Notes: generated from the sequence alone by a model not told the origin. Numbered from the stretch's first letter, positions 1-5,851 are shown. The stretch: DNA of 6,904 bases from Nitrospinales bacterium (GCA_023248615.1 JAHFEI010000108.1:1-6904), one strand, 5' to 3'. Numbers and translations: made by a program.

Positions 1-522
1 AGACGTCCCCACGCTGAATGTACCAAGCGCTGAAACTACATGCGTAACGGGCCATGCAACAATGGTGGGAGCGGTTGTTGTTTGTCCATCGGTAACGGCA
101 ATATTCGTCTGCATTCCCTGATACACCACGGAGTTGCTCGATGAAATTCCCTGAAATAAGACGATGTAGCCGGTTCCCGCAGGTACATCCCTAATAGACC
201 CGGAGCCAGCCACGCAAACAAAAGGCCCGCCTACTTGCAACACTTTTCCGGAATTATCGGTAACTGCCGCCATCACAGTGGATACCCCAAGCGCAGAGCA
301 ATTGATGGACGCGGCATAATTGGAGTGGTTCGGGTTATCAGATGCAGCCTTGGCCGCATCGCCCGGAACCACCCACTTCACTTTGAACGCTACGGAACCG
401 GATCCACTTTGCGAAGCGCTCCCACTATTTGAACCGCAAGAGACCACGCCTAACGCCAAAACAACAACCGACAGAACGGCAATTAGAACCTTGCTTGAAT
501 AGATATACATCGCGCGAATCAT
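1..522 (-). CDS. Lipoprotein with Ig-like module, 5' part only (probable SUMF1-family paralog)
   Basis: The gene is open to the left edge; 174 codons are visible. The N-terminus is a classic lipoprotein signal: a charged start (MIRAMYIYSSK), a hydrophobic stretch and the lipobox VVSC, with the lipidated Cys at residue 29 followed by Gly/Ser. It should therefore be anchored in the membrane facing the periplasm. The mature part has a Ser/Gly linker and then a beta-rich segment with GGPFVCVAGSGSI, a VPAG turn and VVYQGMQTNI. This matches, in order and spacing, GGPWACTAGFGTI, VPVG and TLYQGQQSGVNL in the gene at the right end, which continues into a SUMF1-like domain. I infer the same architecture here, but the C-terminal domain is outside the window. 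I chose ATG at 522 because GGGGA lies five bases upstream; ATG at 534 is an alternative. It starts just after the stop of the upstream gene (539), so the two are probably cotranscribed. Confidence 0.8.
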   Translation of the reverse strand, partial: MIRAMYIYSSKVLIAVLSVVVLALGVVSCGSNSGSASQSGSGSVAFKVKWVVPGDAAKAASDNPNHSNYAASINCSALGVSTVMAAVTDNSGKVLQVGGPFVCVAGSGSIRDVPAGTGYIVLFQGISSSNSVVYQGMQTNIAVTDGQTTTAPTIVAWPVTHVVSALGTFSVGTS

Positions 523-538
523 ATTTTTCCCCATGCCA

Positions 539-1255
539 TCACCACGAAACATTTACCGTACCCGGGTTCGAGGAGGGTGTCGTGACAGGCTGAGAACCGC
601 TGCTCCCACCGCCGCCTCCACCGCCACCCAACGCGGCAGCTGCTCCGCCGACGGCAAGAGCGCCCAAGAGATACCAGTACCAGCTGATACCGCCTTCCTC
701 TTTCTTGCCAACTTCAGCCGATGCAGCACCTTCAGCGGCAGATGCTCCCGCAATACCGCCCTTACCGCTATCGGAACCGGAAAGGGCAACCAGCTTTTTC
801 AACAACTGGTCGGTTTCGCATTTCTTGCAGACATCAACTTTTGTGGAAACGGATGTATTTTCGTAAACGTTATAGATGACAATGCTGACATGAAAATCCC
901 CGCTGCGCGGGATAATGGTTGTTTTTGCTATGAGCTTGACGTTAAGCATCGTGGCGATGTCGCGGTAGCAGCGGCTTTCATCGCATTCCAGACCCGATTT
1001 TGACTCCTCGGCGAATATATCCTGAATCACCTTGTCCACCTGCTCGCCGTATTTAACGGTGTAATGGGAGGAAAGACCCTGCGCTACGGCATCGCGGTAG
1101 AGCGAAAGCTCGCTCTCGGTCATCCCCTGCCCCCGGACGGGAAGCAGCACTATCTGTTCTTTTTGCTCGCCAACGGGAGCAGCCGATGAAGCCGCGAATG
1201 CGGTTGATTGAAACAAGACGCAATACGCAAGAAACAAGATAAATCCCTTTTTCAA
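539..1255 (-). CDS. Exported TolB/CsgG-like cysteine-pair protein with C-terminal membrane segment and Gly-rich tail
   Basis: A 238-residue protein. Residues 1-21 are a Sec signal peptide (MKKGFILF...TAFA). Residues about 33-155 form an alpha/beta domain like the N-terminal TolB/CsgG-type fold found in many envelope proteins. It contains ECDESRCYRDIA with Cys91 and Cys96, plus a second pair, VCKKC, at Cys143 and Cys146. It is clearly paralogous to the product of 1675-2154 over the stretch from YGEQVDKVIQDIF to VDVC. After an Ala/Gly/Glu linker come a hydrophobic segment at about 191-209, eight consecutive glycines (210-217) and a Ser/Pro/Thr tail ending in NVSW. The start is TTG: an in-frame TAA lies 15 bases upstream, and only this start gives the signal peptide its two lysines. 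GGGGGAG precedes it with unusually short spacing. The stop lies just ahead of the lipoprotein start, suggesting an operon. The molecular function is unknown. Confidence 0.85.
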   Translation of the reverse strand: MKKGFILFLAYCVLFQSTAFAASSAAPVGEQKEQIVLLPVRGQGMTESELSLYRDAVAQGLSSHYTVKYGEQVDKVIQDIFAEESKSGLECDESRCYRDIATMLNVKLIAKTTIIPRSGDFHVSIVIYNVYENTSVSTKVDVCKKCETDQLLKKLVALSGSDSGKGGIAGASAAEGAASAEVGKKEEGGISWYWYLLGALAVGGAAAALGGGGGGGGSSGSQPVTTPSSNPGTVNVSW

Positions 1256-1317
1256 AGCTCCCCCTTTTTAAATAAAGCACAGCCCTACAGAGTGCGCCCT
1301 TATGATTTTTCCGCGGT

Positions 1318-1347
1318 AGTATACAAAAACTATTTCATTCCGCACAA
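1318..1347 (-). promoter_or_regulatory. Candidate sigma70-type promoter for the 1255-539 gene
   Basis: On the minus strand, TATACT (1323-1318; five of six consensus bases) is preceded by TTGTGC (1347-1342) with an 18-base spacer. It lies about 60 bases upstream of the TTG start at 1255, after a 419-base gap, where a new promoter is expected. The -35 match is weak, and no start-site data are available. Confidence 0.35.
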
Positions 1348-1635
1348 AATATATTTTTCATCTGCACGGGCTAATAACCAGCGGCTACCATTTCAGGGTT
1401 AGCCCTATACACCGGCGTCTACAAAGTGATTCAACATCCAGCAATCAGGGAAGGTGATGAAGAGGTAAAAAAAACTCCCCTGTCTCCCCTCTTGCCCACT
1501 ACGGTGTATTCCGGCCCGGTTTGAACATTTTCTTTCCGGGCCTCCGGCGAAGGAGGGGATGACTCTATATTTGACATCAAAATGGTATAAATCTCCCGCT
1601 CCCTCGCGTCAGGAGCCAAACTTCCCCCCTTCCCC

Positions 1636-1652
1636 ATCTGCGTTAATCTGCG
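1636..1652. repeat. Short direct repeat ATCTGCG-TTA-ATCTGCG
   Basis: Two identical 7-base units (1636-1642 and 1646-1652) are separated by TTA, giving a 10-base period, immediately downstream of the 2154-1675 gene. Similar CGCAGATTAACGCAGAT strings occur as dispersed intergenic repeats in several bacterial genomes; that comparison is from memory. It could also be chance. Confidence 0.35.
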
Positions 1653-1674
1653 GACAAAATCCCCTCTCCTCTTG

Positions 1675-2154
1675 TCATGGCTCCGGGATTGTTGTCAGCC
1701 CGATGCCCGCCTTCAGCACATTGTCAAACCGTGCGCTTTTACACACGGCTTGCCGCTTCAAGACCACTTTGTTCTCCATCACATTCAACACGGAGAGGGA
1801 GAGGGACATACCGCTATTTTTTCCCGGAGTAACTACAAAGGCCACAATATTTTCCACGCCGAAATGGCGCGCGATTTTCTGGTAGCATACGTCCAGGTCG
1901 CAGTTCAGCCCCTTGTTCTCTTCGTCGAATATCCTCTTGATAACGCCATCCACTTCCCCGCCATGCAGAACCTGATAGCGCAATGAAAGCCCTTCCGCGA
2001 TGCCGACCGCCAGTTTGCCGTTTTCTTCTTCTGAAAACGGCGTAGCAAGCGGCATAAATACCGCCTTGGGCGCCTTGCCTTGTTCAGCGGCCCACGCCCC
2101 ATGCCCTGTCAAGAAAAGCATCATAAACAGGATAACGGCTCTGAATATGTTCAT
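1675..2154 (-). CDS. Small exported TolB/CsgG-like cysteine-pair protein
   Basis: A 159-residue protein with a Sec signal peptide (residues 1 to about 23, ending GAWAA). It then has an alpha/beta domain: a KAVFMPLATPF strand, a helix around EENGKLAVGIAEGLS, the motif GGEVDGVIKRIF, then NCDLDVCYQKIA with Cys85 and Cys90, a VENIVAFVV strand and a final Cys138. The same order of elements occurs in the product of 539-1255, which differs by an added membrane segment and Gly-rich tail. The domain resembles the TolB/CsgG-type N-terminal fold of envelope proteins; it has no catalytic residues I recognise. It is the last gene of the four-gene operon: its ATG overlaps the TGA of the DUF1573-cytochrome gene (ATGA, four bases), and GGAG lies five bases upstream (2160-2163). 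It probably acts in the periplasm, with function unknown. Confidence 0.85.
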   Translation of the reverse strand: MNIFRAVILFMMLFLTGHGAWAAEQGKAPKAVFMPLATPFSEEENGKLAVGIAEGLSLRYQVLHGGEVDGVIKRIFDEENKGLNCDLDVCYQKIARHFGVENIVAFVVTPGKNSGMSLSLSVLNVMENKVVLKRQAVCKSARFDNVLKAGIGLTTIPEP

Positions 2155-2870
2155 TTTTTCTCCAATGCGCGGATGTACGTTACCAGCGAATCAATTTGCG
2201 CATCGGTCAGCGGCGGAAAAACACCCTCCACAAACGGGGGCATTTTCTTTTCCTCAATCCCTCCCCGTATCACTTTCTTCAAATAATCATCACTTACGCT
2301 TTTCTGCCACTCACTGGCATTGAATGCCTTGGCACTCGCCCCCTCCCCTTTTGTTCCGTGGCATTGCACGCAGACGCGGTGATACAGAAATCCCTCCTCA
2401 AAGCCGGCGCCAGCATCAAGATGGCATTTTTTGCACTGCTCATCCCTCGTCACCAACGTACCGGCATCCACTGCCGGATGGGGCTGCGGTATCAGTTCAG
2501 CCGCCATGACAACCGACACCTTTTCACGTTTGTCGTTCTCAAGCGTTATCTCCACGGTCTTTGTAATAAGCCCCCTCTTGTCTTTTGTATCCACGGTAAC
2601 CGTCATCTCGCCTTCCTCGCCCGACTGGTACGATTTCAACGTGGTGGCCGCAACCGTGCAGCCGCAGGAACTTTTGACACCCGCCAGGGCGGCCGCGCCA
2701 CGCCCCGCGTTCTTGAATTTGAATGTGTGGGTTAATACGTCCCCTTCCGTCGCTTTGCCGAAATCGAAGTACTCGCCCTCGAAGACAATCTTTCCCTTTA
2801 CGCCATTCCCCGCGCCCGCCATGCCGGCCGCGGTCAAACAGAGCAAAATTGGAATCAACACCTTTTTCAT
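2151..2870 (-). CDS. Periplasmic DUF1573 - cytochrome c fusion protein
   Basis: A 239-residue exported protein with a signal peptide at residues 1 to about 20. Residues about 28-126 are a DUF1573 domain, an Ig-like fold, recognisable from FDFGKATEGDVLTHTFKFKN and the hallmark SSCGCTVA (Cys69, Cys71). Residues about 140-239 are a class I cytochrome c domain: the heme-binding motif CVQCH (167-171) in VCVQCHGTKGEG, the axial-ligand candidate Met210 in KKMPPF, and the closing helix LTDAQIDSLVTYIRAL. A second CXXCH, CKKCH (146-150), lies just before it, so the protein may carry two hemes, although only one Met ligand is evident. It should accept or donate electrons in the periplasm. It starts three bases after the thioredoxin stop with no clear ribosome site, suggesting translational coupling, and its stop overlaps the next start. 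Confidence 0.92.
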   Translation of the reverse strand: MKKVLIPILLCLTAAGMAGAGNGVKGKIVFEGEYFDFGKATEGDVLTHTFKFKNAGRGAAALAGVKSSCGCTVAATTLKSYQSGEEGEMTVTVDTKDKRGLITKTVEITLENDKREKVSVVMAAELIPQPHPAVDAGTLVTRDEQCKKCHLDAGAGFEEGFLYHRVCVQCHGTKGEGASAKAFNASEWQKSVSDDYLKKVIRGGIEEKKMPPFVEGVFPPLTDAQIDSLVTYIRALEKK

Positions 2871-2873
2871 AGG

Positions 2874-3824
2874 CTATTTTAACTGCTGAATGAAGCTCTC
2901 TAGCCGCGCCATGTTCCGCCCGTCATTACCGGCAAGAGTTAGCAAAACCTTATTATGCGCATCAACCACCACCGTGTGGGGAAATCCCTTGAAAGCATAA
3001 CGTCCGGTGATGGTCTTATCCGCAATAACCACCGTGGAAGGAGAACTTCCAGACTCCCGGATAAATGCCGGAAGCTCTTTGGTATAATCAGAGTCGGCGT
3101 GGACGGCGAAGAACTTTGCATTCGAGTATTTCTTCTCCATCGCGGCCATTTCGGAAATATCCTTTTTGCAGACGGCACATTTTGCCCCGAAGAAATAGAT
3201 AACTTTCGGCGCATCCCCCGCCTGAGACAGGGTGAACGGCGAATCGTCCATCTTTCTCCCAAAAATGTTTGGCGCGGCACTCCCCACCTTCAACCCTTCG
3301 GCCCGCTTTGCCTCTTCATCCGCGACAAAACCTTCCAGCCGGACCATGTTCCCCTCGTCATATCCGCTCAAGACAAGGCGCACTTTGTTATTAGTGTCTA
3401 CGAGCACTGTATGGGGAAACGCTTTAAACGAGTAACTAGCGGCGACCTTGTTGTCCGCGACAACGATGGTGGAAGGGAAAGCTCCGATCTCGCGCAAAAA
3501 CTCCGGCAGTTCCTTGGCGTAACCGGCATCCGCGTGAACGGCGATAAATTTCACATGGGGATATTTTTTCTCCATCGCCGCCATTTCTGGCAACTCTTTC
3601 TTGCAAGGAACGCATTTCACCCAAAAGAAACTGATCACCTTGGGGCCGGCCCCCTCCCCCGAAAGAGTGAACGGCGAATCGTCCATCTTTCTCCCAAAAA
3701 TGTTCGGCGCAGCGCTTCCCAGCATCAACCCTTCGGCCGACTTTGCCTGTTCAGCCCCAAAAACCGGCGCGGCGGCAAGTATCGCCGCCGCCAACATTAG
3801 CAATGTGTACATTCTCAATTTCAT
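2874..3824 (-). CDS. Periplasmic protein with two tandem TlpA/thioredoxin-like domains
   Basis: A 316-residue exported protein with a signal peptide at residues 1 to about 23 (cleavage near VFGA). Two thioredoxin-fold domains of the TlpA/AhpC-TSA type follow, at about 30-168 and 175-316. Each begins with the near-identical EGL..GSAAPNIFGRKMDDSPFTLS and has a CXXC active site: CVPC at 71-74 and CAVC at 216-219. Each ends with a cis-Pro segment (AFPHT 135-139, GFPHT 280-284). The two halves are offset by exactly 145 residues. Periplasmic TlpA-like proteins are thiol-disulfide reductases that deliver electrons to substrate proteins or apocytochromes; both sites keep the Cys pair and could be active. 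The start is ATG at 3824 with GGGGAG eight bases upstream, two bases after the previous stop. The cotranscribed cytochrome and cysteine-pair proteins are plausible substrates, by inference only. Confidence 0.95.
   Translation of the reverse strand: MKLRMYTLLMLAAAILAAAPVFGAEQAKSAEGLMLGSAAPNIFGRKMDDSPFTLSGEGAGPKVISFFWVKCVPCKKELPEMAAMEKKYPHVKFIAVHADAGYAKELPEFLREIGAFPSTIVVADNKVAASYSFKAFPHTVLVDTNNKVRLVLSGYDEGNMVRLEGFVADEEAKRAEGLKVGSAAPNIFGRKMDDSPFTLSQAGDAPKVIYFFGAKCAVCKKDISEMAAMEKKYSNAKFFAVHADSDYTKELPAFIRESGSSPSTVVIADKTITGRYAFKGFPHTVVVDAHNKVLLTLAGNDGRNMARLESFIQQLK
3232..3269. repeat. 38-bp direct repeat, copy in second thioredoxin domain
   Basis: This 38-base stretch is identical to 3667-3704, 435 bases away (145 codons, in frame). 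It encodes the start of the second thioredoxin domain (NIFGRKMDDSPFT). The identity is bounded by a mismatch on each side. It indicates a recent internal duplication or gene conversion within the gene. Confidence 0.9.
3667..3704. repeat. 38-bp direct repeat, copy in first thioredoxin domain
   Basis: This is the partner of 3232-3269, identical over 38 bases and encoding the start of the first thioredoxin domain. Surrounding sequence is similar but diverged, so these bases are more conserved than the rest of the duplication. Confidence 0.9.
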
Positions 3825-3826
3825 GT

Positions 3827-4891
3827 TTAATGCTCCCCGCTCAGTTCGTTCAGCTTTCCGCTATCCACCAGCTTTTGCGCGGCAAGGTTCCAGTCAAGGT
3901 CATCCTTGGTAAAGGGGGTTATCACTTCCGATTTCGCCAGGAATATCTTTGTCCGGGTGCGCGATTTCACGCTGTATTCGTTCACCTCCACCGTCAAAAT
4001 CCCTTTGTACGAACCCAACTGATTCTGCTTCAACGCCCCTTCGATGTTCACCAACACCAGCTTCTCCGCGCCGGAATTTCGCGCGACCTCCATGCATTGC
4101 TGGTCGCTCCCGCAGCCAGCATCCGCCATGTTGGCGGCGTTGGGATACACATCCACAATGCCGGACGATATTTTCTTCGAGGCGGCGGCGGGAATATCTA
4201 TGTTGTCGCTGTTCTTGCGGATGAGGGTCAGGAGAAGCGTCTGTTTTTTTCCCACATCCTCGCGCAAGGCGCTTACGGCTTTCACGATCAGTTGCTCGTA
4301 ATGCTGGCGGTCGCCCTGTTCGTGTATGAAGCTGAAATTGATCTGGGGGAGCAGACTTTTCGCTTCGGCCAGCATTTCAAGCGCCTCGCCGGGCGCCGCC
4401 TTGCGGCTGCCGTCGTACAACCCCTTCATCGCGGCGAAATTCTTGTTGGCCGTGACCGATTCCTTTGGCACCGTTATCATCGTCCAGAGAGTGCATGAAT
4501 CCCTGTCCAACCACCGCGCCTTCACCGATACATCGTGGAGCAGCTCGCTTGCGTTAACTTCTGTGCCCCCCTCCACCGCGTGGTCGGATTTTTTTCCGAG
4601 GCCCTGCGAGGTTTCTGAGCTTCTTTCCTTGAAGGCGCTCTTCACGGTCACGGAGACCCCTTTCACCACCCTTGCCAGCGCGTTATTGAGCGATTTTTCC
4701 ATCTGCTCTTCGGCAGAATCGGCTTTTTCCGCCGATCCTACCCCGATGTAGTTGCCCTCTTCCACCGGAACGTTCGCAATCCAGCCGGGCGCCTGCTCCA
4801 GCGGCATGTAATCGCACTTGTAGGCATGGGCGGCGATGGGCGCGGCAAACAATACAATCGCAAGGGCCACGCCGGAAATTAATGGCTTCAT
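3827..4891 (-). CDS. Exported LPP20-like protein with C-terminal cysteine-pair segment
   Basis: A 354-residue protein and first gene of the operon. Residues 1-23 form a Sec signal peptide ending AAHA; there is no lipobox. Residues about 33-145 resemble the LPP20 family of envelope proteins: PGWIANVP, YIGVGSAEKA, AEEQMEKSLNNALARVVKGVSVTVKS and a strand containing LWTMITVPKE. A helical middle part (about 150-215) follows. Residues about 216-325 look like a TolB/CsgG-type domain, with CGSDQQCMEVARNSGAEKLVLVNIEG (Cys260, Cys266) echoing the Cys-pair, helix and strand segment of the two smaller paralogs here. The start is ATG at 4891 with AGGTGA seven bases upstream. The gene ends two bases before the thioredoxin gene. 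LPP20-like proteins are surface or periplasmic and mostly of unknown function, so I assign only a probable envelope role. Confidence 0.87.
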   Translation of the reverse strand: MKPLISGVALAIVLFAAPIAAHAYKCDYMPLEQAPGWIANVPVEEGNYIGVGSAEKADSAEEQMEKSLNNALARVVKGVSVTVKSAFKERSSETSQGLGKKSDHAVEGGTEVNASELLHDVSVKARWLDRDSCTLWTMITVPKESVTANKNFAAMKGLYDGSRKAAPGEALEMLAEAKSLLPQINFSFIHEQGDRQHYEQLIVKAVSALREDVGKKQTLLLTLIRKNSDNIDIPAAASKKISSGIVDVYPNAANMADAGCGSDQQCMEVARNSGAEKLVLVNIEGALKQNQLGSYKGILTVEVNEYSVKSRTRTKIFLAKSEVITPFTKDDLDWNLAAQKLVDSGKLNELSGEH

Positions 4892-4898
4892 TACCTGT

Positions 4899-4904
4899 TC
4901 ACCT
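4899..4904 (-). promoter_or_regulatory. Ribosome binding site AGGTGA for the 4891 start
   Basis: AGGTGA on the minus strand lies seven bases upstream of ATG at 4891. It supports that start as the beginning of the four-gene operon. Confidence 0.7.
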
Positions 4905-4913
4905 TATTTACGC

Positions 4914-4942
4914 AATATATTCATCACATACACCTTTTTTAA
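4914..4942 (-). promoter_or_regulatory. Candidate promoter of the four-gene operon
   Basis: TTAAAA (4942-4937) and TATATT (4919-4914) on the minus strand are separated by 17 bases, and they lie just ahead of the first gene of the operon. The leader would be very short. The surroundings are AT-rich and contain other -10-like strings (for example TAATAT slightly upstream), so the exact choice is weak. Confidence 0.3.
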
Positions 4943-5085
4943 AACGCGGCAATATTATCCATTATTTTTCCGCAAGATTCATCAATGAATTCCACCACTT
5001 CGCATGCGGCATCAAACATATGACGCAAAACTCCAAAACGCCCTGAATGCGATAGAACAAGTCTCGACCCCATCGGGCTTTTCAT
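4939..5085 (-). CDS. Doubtful 48-residue ORF
   Basis: An ATG at 5085 opens a 48-codon frame ending in TAA at 4941-4939. The C-terminal half, FDAACEVVEFIDESCGKIMD, reads like an amphipathic acidic protein segment with two cysteines, while the first half (KSPMGSRLVLSHSGRF) does not. GCGGGG abuts the start with no proper spacing; internal ATGs exist, one (about 5031) with GGAG eleven bases upstream. It could be a small gene, a decayed gene end or noncoding DNA. No known family comes to mind. Confidence 0.2.
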   Translation of the reverse strand: MKSPMGSRLVLSHSGRFGVLRHMFDAACEVVEFIDESCGKIMDNIAAF

Positions 5086-5238
5086 CCCCGCTCGGGAATC
5101 AGTGCGGTAATTACACCAGCTGATTTACTGGCGGAGTCTGCGCGGAAAAATCCAACGAAATGAGGAAATAAAGATCGTGATGACTATTCTCAAAACAAGT
5201 CAATAAGTGCTTGCCAACCCCGGCCTCGCAAACCCGTT

Positions 5239-5496
5239 TTACCGGTATGCCTCTTTCCGGTGAGCTATCCGGTACACTTTTACGATTTTTCTCTCCTCAT
5301 CCAATTCATAAAGGATTCGATAATTGCCCGATCGGATCCGCCATTGCGAACCACCGCCCAAAAGCTTCTTGGCGTTGTGGGGCCGCGGGTTGTCGTATAA
5401 ACCTAAAATCAAGGCCTCAAACTTATCGTGGAGTTTCGCCCGAAATCTTTCGAGGTCTTTTTGCGCCCGGGGCATTAATCGAACATCGTAGCTCAA
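5239..5496 (-). CDS. RelE/ParE-family toxin
   Basis: An 85-residue protein covering a whole RelE/ParE toxin domain: YDVRLMPRAQKDLERF (first strand and helix), a helical hairpin with LYDNPRPHNAKKL, then WRIRSGNYRILYELDEERKIVKVYRIAHRKEAYR, the family's conserved C-terminal sheet with its Arg-rich face. RelE-type members cleave mRNA on the ribosome and ParE-type members poison gyrase; the sequence alone does not say which this is. The start is TTG at 5496, overlapping the antitoxin stop (TTGA), with GAAGG four bases upstream. The next Met, residue 8, would cut off the first strand. Overlap with the upstream gene suggests translational coupling, as usual in such modules. Confidence 0.92.
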   Translation of the reverse strand: MSYDVRLMPRAQKDLERFRAKLHDKFEALILGLYDNPRPHNAKKLLGGGSQWRIRSGNYRILYELDEERKIVKVYRIAHRKEAYR

Positions 5497-5708
5497 GCGA
5501 CCTTCTTTTTGTTCCTTGAAAAATACTCTTTGGCGCCAACGGATTTCCCTTTGATCTTCTTTGCTTCTTCAATAAGCGCCGCATCGATCAGGTCTTCCCT
5601 TAACTGCGGATCGCTTACCACTTTCCCGATGAAAGCTTTCCTTTCGACGGTCTTAAGCGCCTTGAAAGCGGTAAAAAAGACCTCGGCCGTGGATTGTTCT
5701 GATTTCAT
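5493..5708 (-). CDS. Cognate antitoxin of the RelE/ParE toxin
   Basis: A 71-residue, mostly helical protein (MKSEQSTAEVFFTAFKALKT...). It is identified as an antitoxin mainly by position: it directly precedes and overlaps the toxin by four bases and has the right size. The segment ALKTVERKAFIGKVVSDPQLREDLIDAALIEEAKK resembles the helical antitoxins often paired with this toxin type, with a Lys-rich tail (RNKKKVA) likely to touch the toxin. I see no clear ribbon-helix-helix or Phd signature. ATG at 5708 is preferred over a longer open frame reaching 5951, because GGAGG lies exactly seven bases upstream (5716-5720) and the extension has no protein-like composition. It probably neutralises the toxin and represses its own promoter. 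Confidence 0.85.
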   Translation of the reverse strand: MKSEQSTAEVFFTAFKALKTVERKAFIGKVVSDPQLREDLIDAALIEEAKKIKGKSVGAKEYFSRNKKKVA

Positions 5709-5715
5709 AATGCAA

Positions 5716-5720
5716 CCTCC
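5716..5720 (-). promoter_or_regulatory. Ribosome binding site GGAGG deciding the antitoxin start
   Basis: A perfect GGAGG on the minus strand, seven bases before ATG at 5708. It fixes the antitoxin start and rules out the longer upstream reading. Confidence 0.8.
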
Positions 5721-5741
5721 AAATCTTCCATTTTCGGCATC

Positions 5742-5767
5742 AGTATAAACCCGAATTCCGAATTTGA
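5742..5767 (-). promoter_or_regulatory. Candidate toxin-antitoxin promoter with tandem operator-like repeat
   Basis: TATACT (5747-5742) on the minus strand is a good -10 about 35 bases ahead of the antitoxin start. Just upstream, in the expected spacer, AATTCGG occurs twice in tandem (AATTCGGAATTCGG, about 5751-5764), including a GAATTC palindrome. The -35 is poor (around TCTTCA), as expected for a promoter controlled by a bound regulator. The autoregulatory role is inferred from the module type. Confidence 0.4.
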
Positions 5768-5851
5768 AGAGCGCTTTTTCACGCGGCTGGTTGGTGGAAT
5801 GGCGCAATTCGCGGAAAACACCGGAATCTCCATTATCGGGTTTGTCCCGGA

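Larger units (their letters stand above)
1256..1674. other. Intergenic region with purine-rich tracts, no gene seen
   Basis: This is a 419-base gap between two minus-strand genes. No ORF in it has a start, ribosome site and protein-like composition. The minus strand is strongly purine-rich in two stretches, about 1475-1497 (two GGGGAG blocks arranged almost as a mirror repeat) and 1621-1674. A short hairpin, CCTCC/GGAGG with a six-base loop, lies near 1541-1556 without a U-tract, so it is not a convincing terminator. A candidate promoter lies at 1318-1347. Confidence 0.6.
4892..5238. other. Intergenic region between the toxin gene and the four-gene operon
   Basis: These 347 bases contain the candidate promoter at 4914-4942, the ribosome site at 4899-4904 and a doubtful 48-codon ORF (4939-5085). 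There is a small perfect inverted repeat, ATTCAT/ATGAAT (4977-4990), probably a chance effect of AT richness. I see no RNA gene, convincing terminator or mobile-element end. Confidence 0.5.

Noticed and set aside
533..1003. 156-codon open frame on the plus strand
   Set aside because: It is a shadow of the Gly/Ala-rich Cys-pair gene on the opposite strand.
1455..1500. Rho-independent terminator at the A8/T8 run
   Set aside because: The bases before the minus-strand T-run are purine-rich and cannot form a stem.
2955..3800. 281-codon open frame on the plus strand
   Set aside because: It lies wholly antisense to the double-thioredoxin gene and mirrors its internal duplication. It has no signal or domain of its own, while the minus-strand product has clear CXXC motifs.
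3743..4498. 251-codon open frame on the plus strand
   Set aside because: It is antisense to the LPP20-like gene. Its composition is not protein-like and it has no ribosome site or recognisable domain.
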